DNA of 64,000 bases, from NCBI RefSeq assembly GCF_014635665.1, contig NZ_BMDG01000008.1, forward strand, positions 174,927-238,926, in the 5' to 3' direction. Shown piece after piece: positions 16,016 through 26,500 of this stretch. Within the stretch, counting starts at the first letter, position 1, and each line of letters begins with the position of its first letter. The translations under genes were made by a program, and so were the position numbers. This DNA is from Isoptericola cucumis (GTDB taxonomy: Bacteria; Actinomycetota; Actinomycetes; Actinomycetales; Cellulomonadaceae). The notes beneath the pieces are model-generated. The model ran no database searches and was not told the DNA's origin. It worked only from the letters and a program-made list of their open reading frames with translations.

Positions 16016-19000
16016 TCACCGGCACGACCGTCCCGCGTACTCGTGGGTCGTCGTGCCGCCGCCCGCCGAGACGGTCACGTTGCCCGCGTCGAGCGTCCGG
16101 CCGTGCGCGGGGACCGAGGTGCGCCACGTGTCCCCCGGCTCGAGGCCGGAGCGCACGCGCTCCGTGCCGACGGCCGCCACGGTGACGTCGGTGCGCTCGT
16201 CGGAGGTGTTGGTCACCGCGACCTGCACGAACGGCTTCCGGCCGCGGCACTCGGTCGCGACGTCCACGGAGACCGGCACCAGGTCGTCGGTCGGCACCAG
16301 CTGGTCGGCCGCGAGCGAGAGCCGGCGGGCCCGGTCGTCGACCAGCTCCTGCGTGGCGTCGTCCGCCGCGAGCAGCGCCCGCGCGGCGTCGAGCTCACGC
16401 ACGAACACGCCGAAGTCGATGCGGCCGTACCGCTCGCCGTCGCCCTCGAGGTGCTCGGCCTCGGCGACCACCTCCGCGAGCGCGGTGGTGTCCACCGGGG
16501 GGACGTCGACGGGGGTGGAGAAGGTCATGCCGTCGACGTTCGCCACGTACGGGTGGTTCGCGTACGCCTCGGTCGTCAGGCGCACGAAGACCTCATGGGT
16601 GCCGGACACCGGGCCCGGGAGGTCGATCGTGGCGACGCCGTCGTCCGACCAGCCGGTCCCGGTCGTGGGCAGCGGGACGGTGGCGAACGGCTCGCCCGGG
16701 GCGGCCGGGTCGAACTCGTCCAGGTACACCTCCAGCGCGGAGCCGTTCCCGCAGCGGCTCGAGTTGTGCACGTAGTGCACCGTGAGCTGCTCGAGCGGGG
16801 CCGCGCCGAGGTCGACCTCGCCGTAGGCGAGCCAGTCGCCGTCCGCGGTGCCCCCGACGTTGGTGACCGGGCCGCTGGCCCACGTGGAGCTCTCGTTCTT
16901 GAGCCCGCGGCCCGAGTGCTCGGTCCAGCTCTCCGCCTCGACCGTCACCTCAGGCGCGCCCTGGACCGGGGGATCCTCGCCGAACCGGAACCAGTCGACG
17001 TTCGCGACCCAGCTCCGTCCGTCCGGGGCGCGGAGCTCGAACGTCACCACGCCGGCGTCGACGAGCGCTCGCGCGTCGTCGAGCGGGACGGTCACCTCGC
17101 GGTAGTTCCCCCACCCGCCGGTGCCCGCCAGGTCCACGGTCGCCACGACCGGGCCGTCGACGTCACCGCCGTGCACCACGACCGTGCTCGGCTCCTCGCC
17201 CGGCCCGAAGCTCGTCGCGTACGCCACGGTCAGGTACCCGGGCCGCGCGTCGCCGTCGAATGTCATGTCCTGGTACTGGACCCACGCCCCCGACCGCACG
17301 CCGCCGAGGTTGCCGGACGAGCCATTCGCCTCGTTCGACAGCTCACCGCCGGACCAGCCCTCGGACTCCTCTCCCTCCAGGACCCGGAACCCGCCCCCGG
17401 TGATGTCTAGACCGTCGATCGCCGCCTCGAGCCGATCGACCGCGAACCGCAGGTCCACGCTCGACGACCCGTCGTCGGCGAGCAGCCCCTGAGCGCGCTC
17501 GAGCGCGGCCGTGAACCGGGCGAAGGACACCGAGGAGTAGTGGGCCTTGCGCACCGCGACCGCGTCGTCCACCAGGTCGGCCAGCGCGGACCGTTCCGCG
17601 CGGGCGACGGACAGCCGCAGCGGCGAGCGCAGCGAGATCCCCTCGCCCCGCAGCGCGGAAGCCTCGACGCCACCGGCGAGCGCCGAGTCGCGCAGGCGCA
17701 CGTAGAAGCGGGCGGCGTCGGACGCTGTGCCGCTCAGCGCGACCGTGAGCCGCTTGCGCGAGCTGACCGTGACGGTCGCGTCGACGCCGTCCGGCAGCCT
17801 CTCGACGGTCGCGTCGCCGCTCGCCACCAGCTCCGTCCCAGGGCGGGCGGCGAGCTTCGCTCCCCCGCTCAGCGTCAGCGTCACCGTGGCGTCGACCCCG
17901 CCGTCGGCGCCGGCCCGCACCGTCGCCGGGTCGGCCGCGACGCGGTAGCCGCCCTCGTCGCCGCCGTCGGTGACCGTGCTCATCGAGTACGGGGGCTCGG
18001 TGTCCGTGCCCCAGTCGCTCGGCTCGTCGTCCATCCGGAACGCGAGGTCTCCCCCGCCGACGAGGGTGGAGTAGTCGACCCACGTGTTGTCGAACGGGGC
18101 ACCGTCGAGCGACGCGGACCGCACGTAGAAGTCGTCCTCGGACACGCCGTCGGCCGTCACCGTGAAGGTCGTGCCGTCGTCGTAGCCGATGACCGCGGAG
18201 TCGAAGAACGGCGACCCGACCTGGTACTGCGACGACCCTGCGGTGACCGGGAAGAGCCCGATCGCCGCGGCCACGAACATCGTCGACATCGTGCCCGCGT
18301 CGTTGTCCATCGTGGCGAGCATGCCGCGCGGGTCCAGCTGGTAGACCTTCGTCCTGATCGGCGGGGTGAACTCGCCGCCGCCGCTCGGGAAGAAGCTCGT
18401 GGAGCCGGTGCCGATGTACCGGTTCCAGGTCGGCTTCGTGTAGATCGCGCGCGTCCACTTCTGCGTCAGGCTCGGCTCGCCGACGTAGTTGAACAGGTAC
18501 GGGGCCTGCAGGTCGATCTCGTTCGCGTTCGAGTGCAGCATGCCGGACCCGTCGTCCTCCGCCGCGTCCTCGCCGAACATGTGGCGCATCGCGAGGCGGG
18601 CCGCCTCGGTGCCGCCCATCGCCTCGACGAGGGCGTCCATGTCGTACGCGTCGTACCAGTGGTACTGCCAGAGCGTGCCCTGGTAGAGCTTCGCAGCCTC
18701 GAACTTCTCGTGGTCGGCGCTCTGCCACGACCCGTCGGCGGCACGCGGGGTGAGCACGCCGACCTCGGTACCGTCCGGGGCCGTCCAGGCGCCGGGTTTG
18801 ACGAGGTTCTCGATCGGCAGTGCCGCCTGCTCGCGCAGCTCCTGCGCCTCGTCGGCGAGCCCGAGCTCGTCGGCGACGATCGACAGGCCCCACTGGTCGT
18901 AACCGCGCTGCACCGTGGCACCGGGGTCGCCCGGGACGTACCCGCGCTCGCGGTCGGCGTCGCTGTACCGCCCCACGAGGCGCTCGAGAGCCGGGTACGC

Positions 19001-20395
19001 CTCGTCGAGCCGCTCCAGCCCGGTGTACCCCTTGGCGATCGCGTCGGCGACCACGACGGCGGAGCGCTCCCAGCGCACCGTCGGCACCGTGTGCGTGAGC
19101 CCGCCCAGGCCGCCGCCGCTTCCCTCGGCCTCCGCGTCGGCGAACAGGTAGACCATCGACTGCACCATGTCGCGGTACAGCGAGGGGTCGATATAGGCGA
19201 GCACGGAGAACTTGCGGAAGTCGTCCCAGGTGGCCCAGGAGTCGTAGTAGGTAAAGCCCTGCGCGCGGTGCACCGTGCCGTCGACGCCCCGGTACGTCCC
19301 CGACGTGCTCGTCGCGTTCATCGGCATGGCGAACATCCGGTACAGGTGCGTGTAGAACAGCCGCTCGAGCTCACCGGTGGGGTCGGTCGCGACCGAGGCC
19401 GTGACGTCGACCTTCCCGAGCGTGCGGTTCCACTCGGCGCGGGTGCGCTCGTGCACCTGGTCGAAGCCGAGGCCGCCGAGCTCGGCCTCCTGGTCGGCCT
19501 TCGCCTGCGCCGCGCTCACGGGGGACACCGTGACCTCGAGCCCGACGTCGTCGCGGGCGGCGGCGTCGAACGTGAGGATCGCGCCGGTGTCCTTGCCGTC
19601 CTGCACGGTCGCGTCGGTGAGCTCGCGGTCGTCGCCCCAGGTCTGCACGCCCTCGACCGGCCGCGTCGTCGTCGCGTAGTAGTGCATGGTGTACGACGCG
19701 TTGTAGAAGTGTCCGGTGAAGCTGCCGGCGATCGCCACGCGGCCGTCGTCGAGCGACGACACGTCGAGCGACGACGCGATCCGGCTCGTGTTGTTGGTCG
19801 AGAGGTCGACCACGAGGCTCGGCGTGGAGCCGGCGGGGAAGTCGTAGCGGTGGACGCCGGACCGCGTCGTGGCGGTCACCTCCGCCTCGATCGTGCCGGG
19901 CGCCGCCGTGATCGCGCCGTCCGTGCCCGCCACGTTGCCGAGGCCGACCGCGTAGTAGCCCGGGCTGCCGACTTCGTCGTCGTGCGAGAACGGGTGCGCG
20001 TACGTGCTCGTGTCCGGCCGCGACGTGTACGTCCCCGACGTGGGGACGACGAGGATGTCGCCGCCGCCGCCGGACCCGCCGACGCCGTCCAGGTTGGTGT
20101 GGGTGAAGCCGGAGATCTGCGACTGCGCGTAGTCGTACCCGGTGTTGTTGCGTCCGGGCATGGTGCGCGGGTTGATCTTGGCCAGCCCGTTCGGCGCCTG
20201 CGCCGCCGGCATGTCGTTGCCGAAGTCGCCCTCCGTGCCGACGAACACGTCGACGAGCGACGCGAGGTCCCGGTCGTCGGCCGCGGCCGGCGCCGCCGGT
20301 GCGGCCGAGGCCGCGGGCGCGAGCCCGACGACCGCGAGGGCCGCCGCGAGCGTCCCCGCGACGAGCCGGCCACCGCGGCGGCGGATGGCGGTCAT
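16016..20395 (-). CDS. GH92 enzyme with Gln at the catalytic-acid position; candidate mannosyl-phosphate hydrolase
   Basis: A 1,459-residue secreted protein (signal peptide to about residue 36). The GH92 catalytic region covers about residues 45-780: FVGTEGDFGNDMPAAQAPNG, FTYYDSWATWDDFR, NEIDLQAPYLFNY, and the base pair Asp697/Asp699 in TMDNDAGTMS. Where other GH92 enzymes have the acid Glu in (E)G-x-x-x-Q-Y, this one has Gln572 (YQGTLWQY). As I recall, a Cellulosimicrobium GH92 with this substitution removes mannose from Man-alpha-1-phospho-6-Man, where phosphate needs no acid catalyst. The C-terminal half holds an Ig-like segment, two FIVAR-like helical stretches and two CBM6/35-like domains. 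The start ATG overlaps the upstream GH92 stop by 4 bases, so it is the last gene of a coupled three-gene operon. Confidence 0.85.
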   Translation of the reverse strand: MTAIRRRGGRLVAGTLAAALAVVGLAPAASAAPAAPAAADDRDLASLVDVFVGTEGDFGNDMPAAQAPNGLAKINPRTMPGRNNTGYDYAQSQISGFTHTNLDGVGGSGGGGDILVVPTSGTYTSRPDTSTYAHPFSHDDEVGSPGYYAVGLGNVAGTDGAITAAPGTIEAEVTATTRSGVHRYDFPAGSTPSLVVDLSTNNTSRIASSLDVSSLDDGRVAIAGSFTGHFYNASYTMHYYATTTRPVEGVQTWGDDRELTDATVQDGKDTGAILTFDAAARDDVGLEVTVSPVSAAQAKADQEAELGGLGFDQVHERTRAEWNRTLGKVDVTASVATDPTGELERLFYTHLYRMFAMPMNATSTSGTYRGVDGTVHRAQGFTYYDSWATWDDFRKFSVLAYIDPSLYRDMVQSMVYLFADAEAEGSGGGLGGLTHTVPTVRWERSAVVVADAIAKGYTGLERLDEAYPALERLVGRYSDADRERGYVPGDPGATVQRGYDQWGLSIVADELGLADEAQELREQAALPIENLVKPGAWTAPDGTEVGVLTPRAADGSWQSADHEKFEAAKLYQGTLWQYHWYDAYDMDALVEAMGGTEAARLAMRHMFGEDAAEDDGSGMLHSNANEIDLQAPYLFNYVGEPSLTQKWTRAIYTKPTWNRYIGTGSTSFFPSGGGEFTPPIRTKVYQLDPRGMLATMDNDAGTMSTMFVAAAIGLFPVTAGSSQYQVGSPFFDSAVIGYDDGTTFTVTADGVSEDDFYVRSASLDGAPFDNTWVDYSTLVGGGDLAFRMDDEPSDWGTDTEPPYSMSTVTDGGDEGGYRVAADPATVRAGADGGVDATVTLTLSGGAKLAARPGTELVASGDATVERLPDGVDATVTVSSRKRLTVALSGTASDAARFYVRLRDSALAGGVEASALRGEGISLRSPLRLSVARAERSALADLVDDAVAVRKAHYSSVSFARFTAALERAQGLLADDGSSSVDLRFAVDRLEAAIDGLDITGGGFRVLEGEESEGWSGGELSNEANGSSGNLGGVRSGAWVQYQDMTFDGDARPGYLTVAYATSFGPGEEPSTVVVHGGDVDGPVVATVDLAGTGGWGNYREVTVPLDDARALVDAGVVTFELRAPDGRSWVANVDWFRFGEDPPVQGAPEVTVEAESWTEHSGRGLKNESSTWASGPVTNVGGTADGDWLAYGEVDLGAAPLEQLTVHYVHNSSRCGNGSALEVYLDEFDPAAPGEPFATVPLPTTGTGWSDDGVATIDLPGPVSGTHEVFVRLTTEAYANHPYVANVDGMTFSTPVDVPPVDTTALAEVVAEAEHLEGDGERYGRIDFGVFVRELDAARALLAADDATQELVDDRARRLSLAADQLVPTDDLVPVSVDVATECRGRKPFVQVAVTNTSDERTDVTVAAVGTERVRSGLEPGDTWRTSVPAHGRTLDAGNVTVSAGGGTTTHEYAGRSCR

Positions 20396-23300
20396 CGGTC
20401 TCCCCTGTCGGTGGCAATCGCGAACACGTGCAGGTCGGGCTCGCTCGGGAACCTCACGCTCACGACCTGCTTGCCTTCCGGAGCCGTGTACGCCGAGGTC
20501 GCGAAGACGAAGGCGCCGTCGTCACCCCCGTTGCGCGCGTCCACGCGCGCCACCACCTCGTTGCCCTCCACCGGGGAGCCGTCGTCGCTGGGCAGCACCC
20601 AGTCGCCGAACGCGAGCTCGGTCGCCGCGGTGCTGCCGTCGTCGAACGTCAGCACCGCGTCTCCCCGGTGCGTGCCGTTGGTGGCCGTGCCGACGAACGA
20701 CAGGCCCGACGACGGGCCGTCCAGGCGCACGGTCTGCCCGTCGAGCGTCACGGAGTCCACCCGGCCATCGGGGGACGACGGCCATGTGAAGCCGAGCCCC
20801 TGTGTGGTGTGCTCCGAGCCCGGGGCGAGCCCGGCGTCCGCGAGCGCCTCGCGCGAGTACGAGTTGCCGGCGCCGTCGAGGTCGGCCGACGCGCGCTTCT
20901 CCGCGCTCGCGCTGCCGACGGTGTCGTATGCCGCGAAGAGGCTGCCCGCGTCGGCGACGCGGATCGTCAGCGGCGCGCGGACCTCACCTCCGGCCCCGTC
21001 GCCGGTGGAGACCACCAGCTCCGCGTCGTGGAAGCCCTCACCCGCGCCCTCGTCGAGCGTGATCGGTACGGTGCCGGTGACTCGGCCGGAGCCGTCCGAC
21101 TCCAGCATCGCCTTCCCCCCGGTGACGCCGTCCGGGGCCTCGAGGCGCGCCGAGACATCGCTGTCGAGGTCGCCGAAGAGCTGCGCGGTGAACCCGACCT
21201 CGGCGGTGCCGCCCGGCTCCACGGTCACGGTCCCGGCGTCCGCGGCGGCGAGGACGGGCTGCTCGCCGTCCCGGAACGACGGCGGCGCGGCCTGCGCGCC
21301 GGTCCCCCAGGAGGTGTCGCGCTCGGTGGACAGGTCGAGCCGGACGAGGCCGCCGCGCTCCACCGTGCGCTCGGGCAGCCAGGTCGCGTCGAGCGACCGA
21401 CCGCCGGCCTTCGCCCCGGTGATGTACCGGGCGCCGCTCGATGCGCCGGGCGCGCGGATGTCGAGGTCACGGCCGGGCAGGTCGACGACGACGCGGTCGA
21501 AGCGCGGGCTGTTGAGTGCGAGCACGTTCGTGCCCGGCGTCGTGGGGTACAGCCCCATCGCGGCCCACACGTACCACCCGGCCTGGGCGCCAAGGTCGTC
21601 GTTGCCGGGCTTGCCGTCGGGGACGGGTTGGAACAGCGTCGACGTCAGCTCGTCCACCAGCTCGCTGGTGCGCCACGGCTGGCCGAGGTAGTCGTACAGC
21701 CACGGCACCCCGAAGTTCGGCTCGTTCCCGATCCACAGGTGCGGGTCGTTCGGCCCGGAGTTGTGCGTGGTGACGAACTCGTCGAGACGGTCCGCGGCAG
21801 CCTCGCGACCACCGAGCGCCTCGGTGAGCCCCGCGACGTCCTGCGGCACGAGCCACGTGTACTGCTCCGCGTTGCCCTCGTCGAAGCCCTCCTGCCCGAA
21901 GCCCTCCCCGGCCTCGTCGCGGACGAAGGTGCCGTCGTCGTTCCGGGCCGCCGCCGTGCGGGTGCTCGGGTCGAAGACGTTCTGCCAGTACTGGCCACGC
22001 TCGGCGAACTCGGCGGCGAGCTCGTCGTCGCCGCGGTCCCCGGCGAGCTGCCCGATCGCGAAGTCGGCGATCGACCACTCCAGGGTGATGGAGGCCCCGA
22101 CGACGCGGTGGTCGCCGCGGAACTCCTCCGTCTGCGGGGCGTAGCCGCGCTCGAGGTAGGTCTCGATGCCGCGCCGCTGGATGTACCCGTTCTCCGTGGG
22201 CGCCGCCTCGGTGGCTCCCTTCACCATGTACTCGAGCGCCGCGTCGACGTCGAAGTCCCGTGCCCCGAACGCGTGCATGCTGGCGATGAGCGGGACGGAC
22301 GAGTCGCCCGTCATCTGCCCCACGTGCTGGTTCGCCACCGGCCAGCGCGGCAGCCAGCCGCTCTGCTCGGCGTCGTTCACGAGCGACTGCGCCATGTCCG
22401 ACGCCCGGTCGGGCGCGATCATGGCCTGCAGGGCGCCGAGCGAGCGGTACGTGTCCCAATCGCTGAAGTTCGCGTACTGCTCGTGCCCCCGGCGCACGTG
22501 GTGGATCTCGCCGTCGAACCCGATGTAGCGGCCGTCGACGTCGCTGAACGTGTTCGGGTGCAGCAGCGAGTGGTAGAGCGACGTGTAGAACATCGTGAGG
22601 TCGTCGGCGTCGCGGCCCGCCACGCGGATCTTGCGGAGCTGATCGGCCCAGGCGGCGCGGTTCGCGTCGCGCACGGCGTCGAAGTCCCAGTCGGGGATCT
22701 CGGCGTCGAGGTTCGCCCGGGCGCCCTCGGCGCTGACGTAGGAGATCGCCACCTTCGCGTTGACCGTCGCGCCCGGCGCAAACGTCAGCCACGAGCCCGC
22801 GTTCTTCCCCGCGGCGTCGCGGACGCCGGGCGAGAGCTCCTCGCCCTCCCAGGTGCCGAAGCCCTCGAAGTCCTGGTCGAACTCGACGGCGTAGTAGAGC
22901 GTGTGGGTGTTGTTCTTGCCGCAGAACCCGCCGGAGCGTACCGAGCCGGACACCGTGCGCTCACCCACGACCTCGGTGGTCGCCTCCTGCACGGTGGCGA
23001 GCGAGCCGCCCGCGTTGAGGATGACCTGGGAGTCGCCGTCCGCGGGGTAGTCGAACGTCAGCCCGCCCGAACGCGTGGCGGCAGACAGCTCCGCCTCGAT
23101 CCCCGAGGACTGCAGGGTGACCTCATAGCGCCCGACCTCGGCGCTCTCGGCGTCGTGCGAGAACTTCTCGCTGCGCTCCCACGGGCGCTCGCCGACGTCG
23201 CCGCTCACGGGCAGGATCGGCACGTCGCCGAAGATGTTGCAGCCGGCGGCCGCGTGCGTGAGCGAGAACCCGCGGATCGCCTCGTGGGAGTACCGATACC

Positions 23301-23595
23301 CCGCGTACGCGCGGTCCGGGTCGTCCACCGACACCTGGGTGTCCGGGGACAGCTGCATCATGCCGAACGGCATCGATGGCCCGGGAAAGTTGTTGATCTC
23401 CCCGACGACGCCGGTCGCCTGGCCCGTGCCCACCATCGGGTCCACGTACGGCACCGGGTCGCGCACGAGGCGCGGCGGGGCGCCGTCCGACGCACCGGCC
23501 GGGCTCGCCGCGACGGCGCCGCCGAGCAGCACGGCCGCCGTCGTCACGAGGGCCGCGAGTCGCTCGCGCCCTGTCCTGGTCCGGGGCTTCGTCAT
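20392..23595 (-). CDS. GH92 alpha-mannosidase (second gene of operon)
   Basis: A 1,067-residue protein with a signal peptide (LAALVTTAAVLLGGAVAASPAGA). The GH92 hallmarks are complete: YVDPMVGTG at the N-terminus, PFGMMQLSPD, FSDWDTYRS, acid candidate Glu573 in DEGNAEQYTWLVPQD, WIGNEPN with Glu625, and the base-site motif PGNDDLGAQAGWY (Asp666/667). These calcium-dependent exo-enzymes invert the anomer when removing alpha-mannose. The typical GxMSAW is GAQAGW here. A NEW3-like Ig domain (about 770-880) and a beta-domain (about 884-1067, ending DLHVFAIATD) follow; the latter is shared with the next two GH92 proteins. AGGAG precedes ATG 23595, one base after the upstream gene's stop. Confidence 0.92.
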   Translation of the reverse strand: MTKPRTRTGRERLAALVTTAAVLLGGAVAASPAGASDGAPPRLVRDPVPYVDPMVGTGQATGVVGEINNFPGPSMPFGMMQLSPDTQVSVDDPDRAYAGYRYSHEAIRGFSLTHAAAGCNIFGDVPILPVSGDVGERPWERSEKFSHDAESAEVGRYEVTLQSSGIEAELSAATRSGGLTFDYPADGDSQVILNAGGSLATVQEATTEVVGERTVSGSVRSGGFCGKNNTHTLYYAVEFDQDFEGFGTWEGEELSPGVRDAAGKNAGSWLTFAPGATVNAKVAISYVSAEGARANLDAEIPDWDFDAVRDANRAAWADQLRKIRVAGRDADDLTMFYTSLYHSLLHPNTFSDVDGRYIGFDGEIHHVRRGHEQYANFSDWDTYRSLGALQAMIAPDRASDMAQSLVNDAEQSGWLPRWPVANQHVGQMTGDSSVPLIASMHAFGARDFDVDAALEYMVKGATEAAPTENGYIQRRGIETYLERGYAPQTEEFRGDHRVVGASITLEWSIADFAIGQLAGDRGDDELAAEFAERGQYWQNVFDPSTRTAAARNDDGTFVRDEAGEGFGQEGFDEGNAEQYTWLVPQDVAGLTEALGGREAAADRLDEFVTTHNSGPNDPHLWIGNEPNFGVPWLYDYLGQPWRTSELVDELTSTLFQPVPDGKPGNDDLGAQAGWYVWAAMGLYPTTPGTNVLALNSPRFDRVVVDLPGRDLDIRAPGASSGARYITGAKAGGRSLDATWLPERTVERGGLVRLDLSTERDTSWGTGAQAAPPSFRDGEQPVLAAADAGTVTVEPGGTAEVGFTAQLFGDLDSDVSARLEAPDGVTGGKAMLESDGSGRVTGTVPITLDEGAGEGFHDAELVVSTGDGAGGEVRAPLTIRVADAGSLFAAYDTVGSASAEKRASADLDGAGNSYSREALADAGLAPGSEHTTQGLGFTWPSSPDGRVDSVTLDGQTVRLDGPSSGLSFVGTATNGTHRGDAVLTFDDGSTAATELAFGDWVLPSDDGSPVEGNEVVARVDARNGGDDGAFVFATSAYTAPEGKQVVSVRFPSEPDLHVFAIATDRGDR

Positions 23596-23596
23596 C

Positions 23597-26500
23597 TCAG
23601 GCTCCTGGCTCGGTCGCGATCGCGAAGACGTGCATGCGGGTGTTGGACGGCAGGGTCACGGAGGTGAGCTCCTTGCCGGCCGGGACGTCGACCGGCGCGG
23701 TCGCGTAGAGGCCGCAGCCGAAGGTGTCGACGTCCTCGCCGTTGCCGCGCCCGCCGGGCTTGGCGACCAGGATGTTGTCCCCCTCGGGCGAGCCCGCGCA
23801 CCAGTCGGTGAGGGTGATCTCGGCGTCGGTGCTGGACCCGTCGGCGAAGCCGAGCCGCAGCGTGCCGTCCTGGGCGCCGTGCGTGGCGGTTCCCACGACG
23901 GACACGGCGCGGGACCCGGACAGCTCCGCGGGCACGGCGAGCTCCTGCCCGTCGGCGAGGGCGTTGTCCGGCTGGCCGGCGTCGGGCGCCCCCAGCACGT
24001 AGGTCAGCTCCGTGCCGGGCACGATGAGCTCCAGGCCCTGCACGGCGCCGGCGTCGGCGAGGCCGTCGCGCAGCAGGTACGCGCCCCCGCCGTCGAGGTC
24101 CGCGTTCGCCGCGGCCCGGTCGCCGATGCCCACATTGTCGAACGCGGGCGCGAGCCACGACGGCGCCGCCACCACGACCGGCACCTCGCGCTCGACGGTG
24201 GCGCCCGCCTCGTCGGTCACGACGACGCGCGTCACGTACTCCCCCGGCGGGGCGTCGGCCGCCGCGGTGAAGGTGATGGTCCCTTCCACGGTCGCAGGCA
24301 ACCCGCCCGAGCCGGCGGTCCAGTCGGCGAGGTCGGTCTCCGCCTCCACCGGGCCGTCTGCGGAGATCGCGACGCTGCCCGACCGCTCGCCCGCACCCTG
24401 CGCGACGACCTGCACGGACGCCTCGACGCTGCCGCCCGGCTGCAGCACCGGGTGCCGCGGGGCGACGCCGGCGAACAGCCGGTCCGCGTCCTGCGCCTCG
24501 CCCGGCGCCACCGCGCCCGGCAGGTCCGACGGCGCCGTCGCCCAGGCGGACGGCTCGGCGCCGACGGCGAAGTCGAGCGAGCGGCCCGACGTCAGCTCGT
24601 CGCCGGTGAGGAAGGCCTGCGACAGGTCGTGCCGGCCGAGCGACACGGACTGCGTGTACCGGTCGGCGTCCGAGACGCCGTCGGCGGTGATATGCAGGGA
24701 GCCGCGGTCGTAGAACCGGCCGTCGAGGTCGATCCGCACGTCCTCGAACCGGGGCGTCGTCAGGCCCCACAGGTCGGTGCCCGGCGCGATCGGGTACACC
24801 CCGATCGACGACAGCACGTGCCAGGCCGACATCGTGCCCAGGTCGTCGTTGCCCGTCACGCCGTCCGGCCCGTCCGTGAAGAGGGTCGACGCGGCCCGGA
24901 CGACGTCCGTCGTCTTCCACGGCTGGCCGAGCCACAGGTAGGTGTACGGGGCGTGCAGGTTCGGCTCGTTGTTCGGGTTGTAGGTGTGCCACCCGTAGTA
25001 GTCGTACGTGCCGTTGACCCAGACCTCGCGCGCCGTGCGCTCCGGGTCGGCCAGCAGCTCGTCGTAGGCGAAGAAGTCGTCGAGGTCGCTCGTGGTGGCC
25101 TCGGTGCCGCCCAGCAGGTCGACCAGCCCGGGCACGTCCTGCGGCACGAGCCACTGGTACTGCACGGCCGTGCCCTCGTGGAAGCCCTCGCTGTGCGCCG
25201 GGTCCGGGTCGCCGATGAACAGCCCGTCGGCGTTCCGGGCCCGGAACGCGCCCGTGCGCGGGTCGAAGACGTTGCGGTAGCTCTGCCCGCGCTCCGCATA
25301 CCGGTCCGCGTCCTCGTCGTGACCCAGCTCGCGGGCCATCGTCGACAGCATCGCGTCCGACAGCGCGTACTCGAGCGTGGCCGACCCGCCGTGGTCGAGG
25401 TCGAAGTCCCCGGGCCGGGTGCGGCGCGTCGGGTCCTGCGGCACGAAGCCGTCGCGGAGGTACTCGACGTTGACGGCCCGGCCGTTGGCCGGGCCGTCCG
25501 CGGGCGGCACGCCGTCCGCGTTCTGCTTCAGGACCTCGTACGCCTCGTCCTCGTGCCCGTCGAGCAGGCCCTGGTGGAACGCGCTGACCAGGAACGGCGT
25601 CACGGGGTCGCCGGTCATGATGTTCGTCTCGACCGTGCCGTAGCCCCACCGCGGCAGCCAGCCGCCCTGCTGGCCCTGCCGCACGACCGACAACGCCATG
25701 TCCTGCGACTCGCGCGGGGCCAGCAGCGCGAGCAGCTGCTGCTGCGTGCGGTACGTGTCCCACAGCGAGAAGTTCTGGTAGTAGGTGAACCCCTTCTCGC
25801 GGTGCACCTCCTGGTCCCACCCGCGGTAGCGGCCGTCGACGTCGGAGCCGACGTTGGGTGCGAGGAAGCTGCGGTACAGCGAGGAGTAGAAGGTCCGCAG
25901 GTCCTCGGTGGCGCCCCGTTCGACGCGCACCGTGCGCAGCCGCTTCTCCCACGCCCGGGTCGTCCGGTGGTGCACCCGGTCGAAGGTGCCGCGCTCGGCC
26001 CGCAGGTTCGCCTTCGCGCCGCGCGCGTCGACGTAGCTCATGGAGGTCACGACCTCCACGTCGCGGTCCTTCGTCGCGTCGAACTGCACGTACGCGCCGA
26101 GCCGGCCCTCGCCCTCGGCGGCGTCCGAACCCGCGGTGACGTCGTCCCCGCTCCACGTGCCGTGCGCGGCGATCGGCCGGTCGAACACCGTGCGGGTGTG
26201 GATGGTCTGCGGCTCGGTGTCCTGGCAGAAGCCGCGGGTCGTGATGGTGGTCTCGACCGTCCGCTCGTCGACCACGCGCACGCTCGAGCCCGTGACCCGG
26301 TTGAGCGCCTGGCCCGTGTTGAGCATGACCGTGGCCTTCTCCGTGGCAGGGAAGGTGTAACGCTGCACGCCCGTGCGCTCCGACGCCGTGAGCTCCGCCT
26401 GCACCACGCCGTCGGGAGCCTGCAGCCCCACGCGGTAGTACCCGGGCGCGGCCTCCTCGTCGTCGTGCGTGTAGGCGAGCTCGTACTCGGCGTAGTCCGT

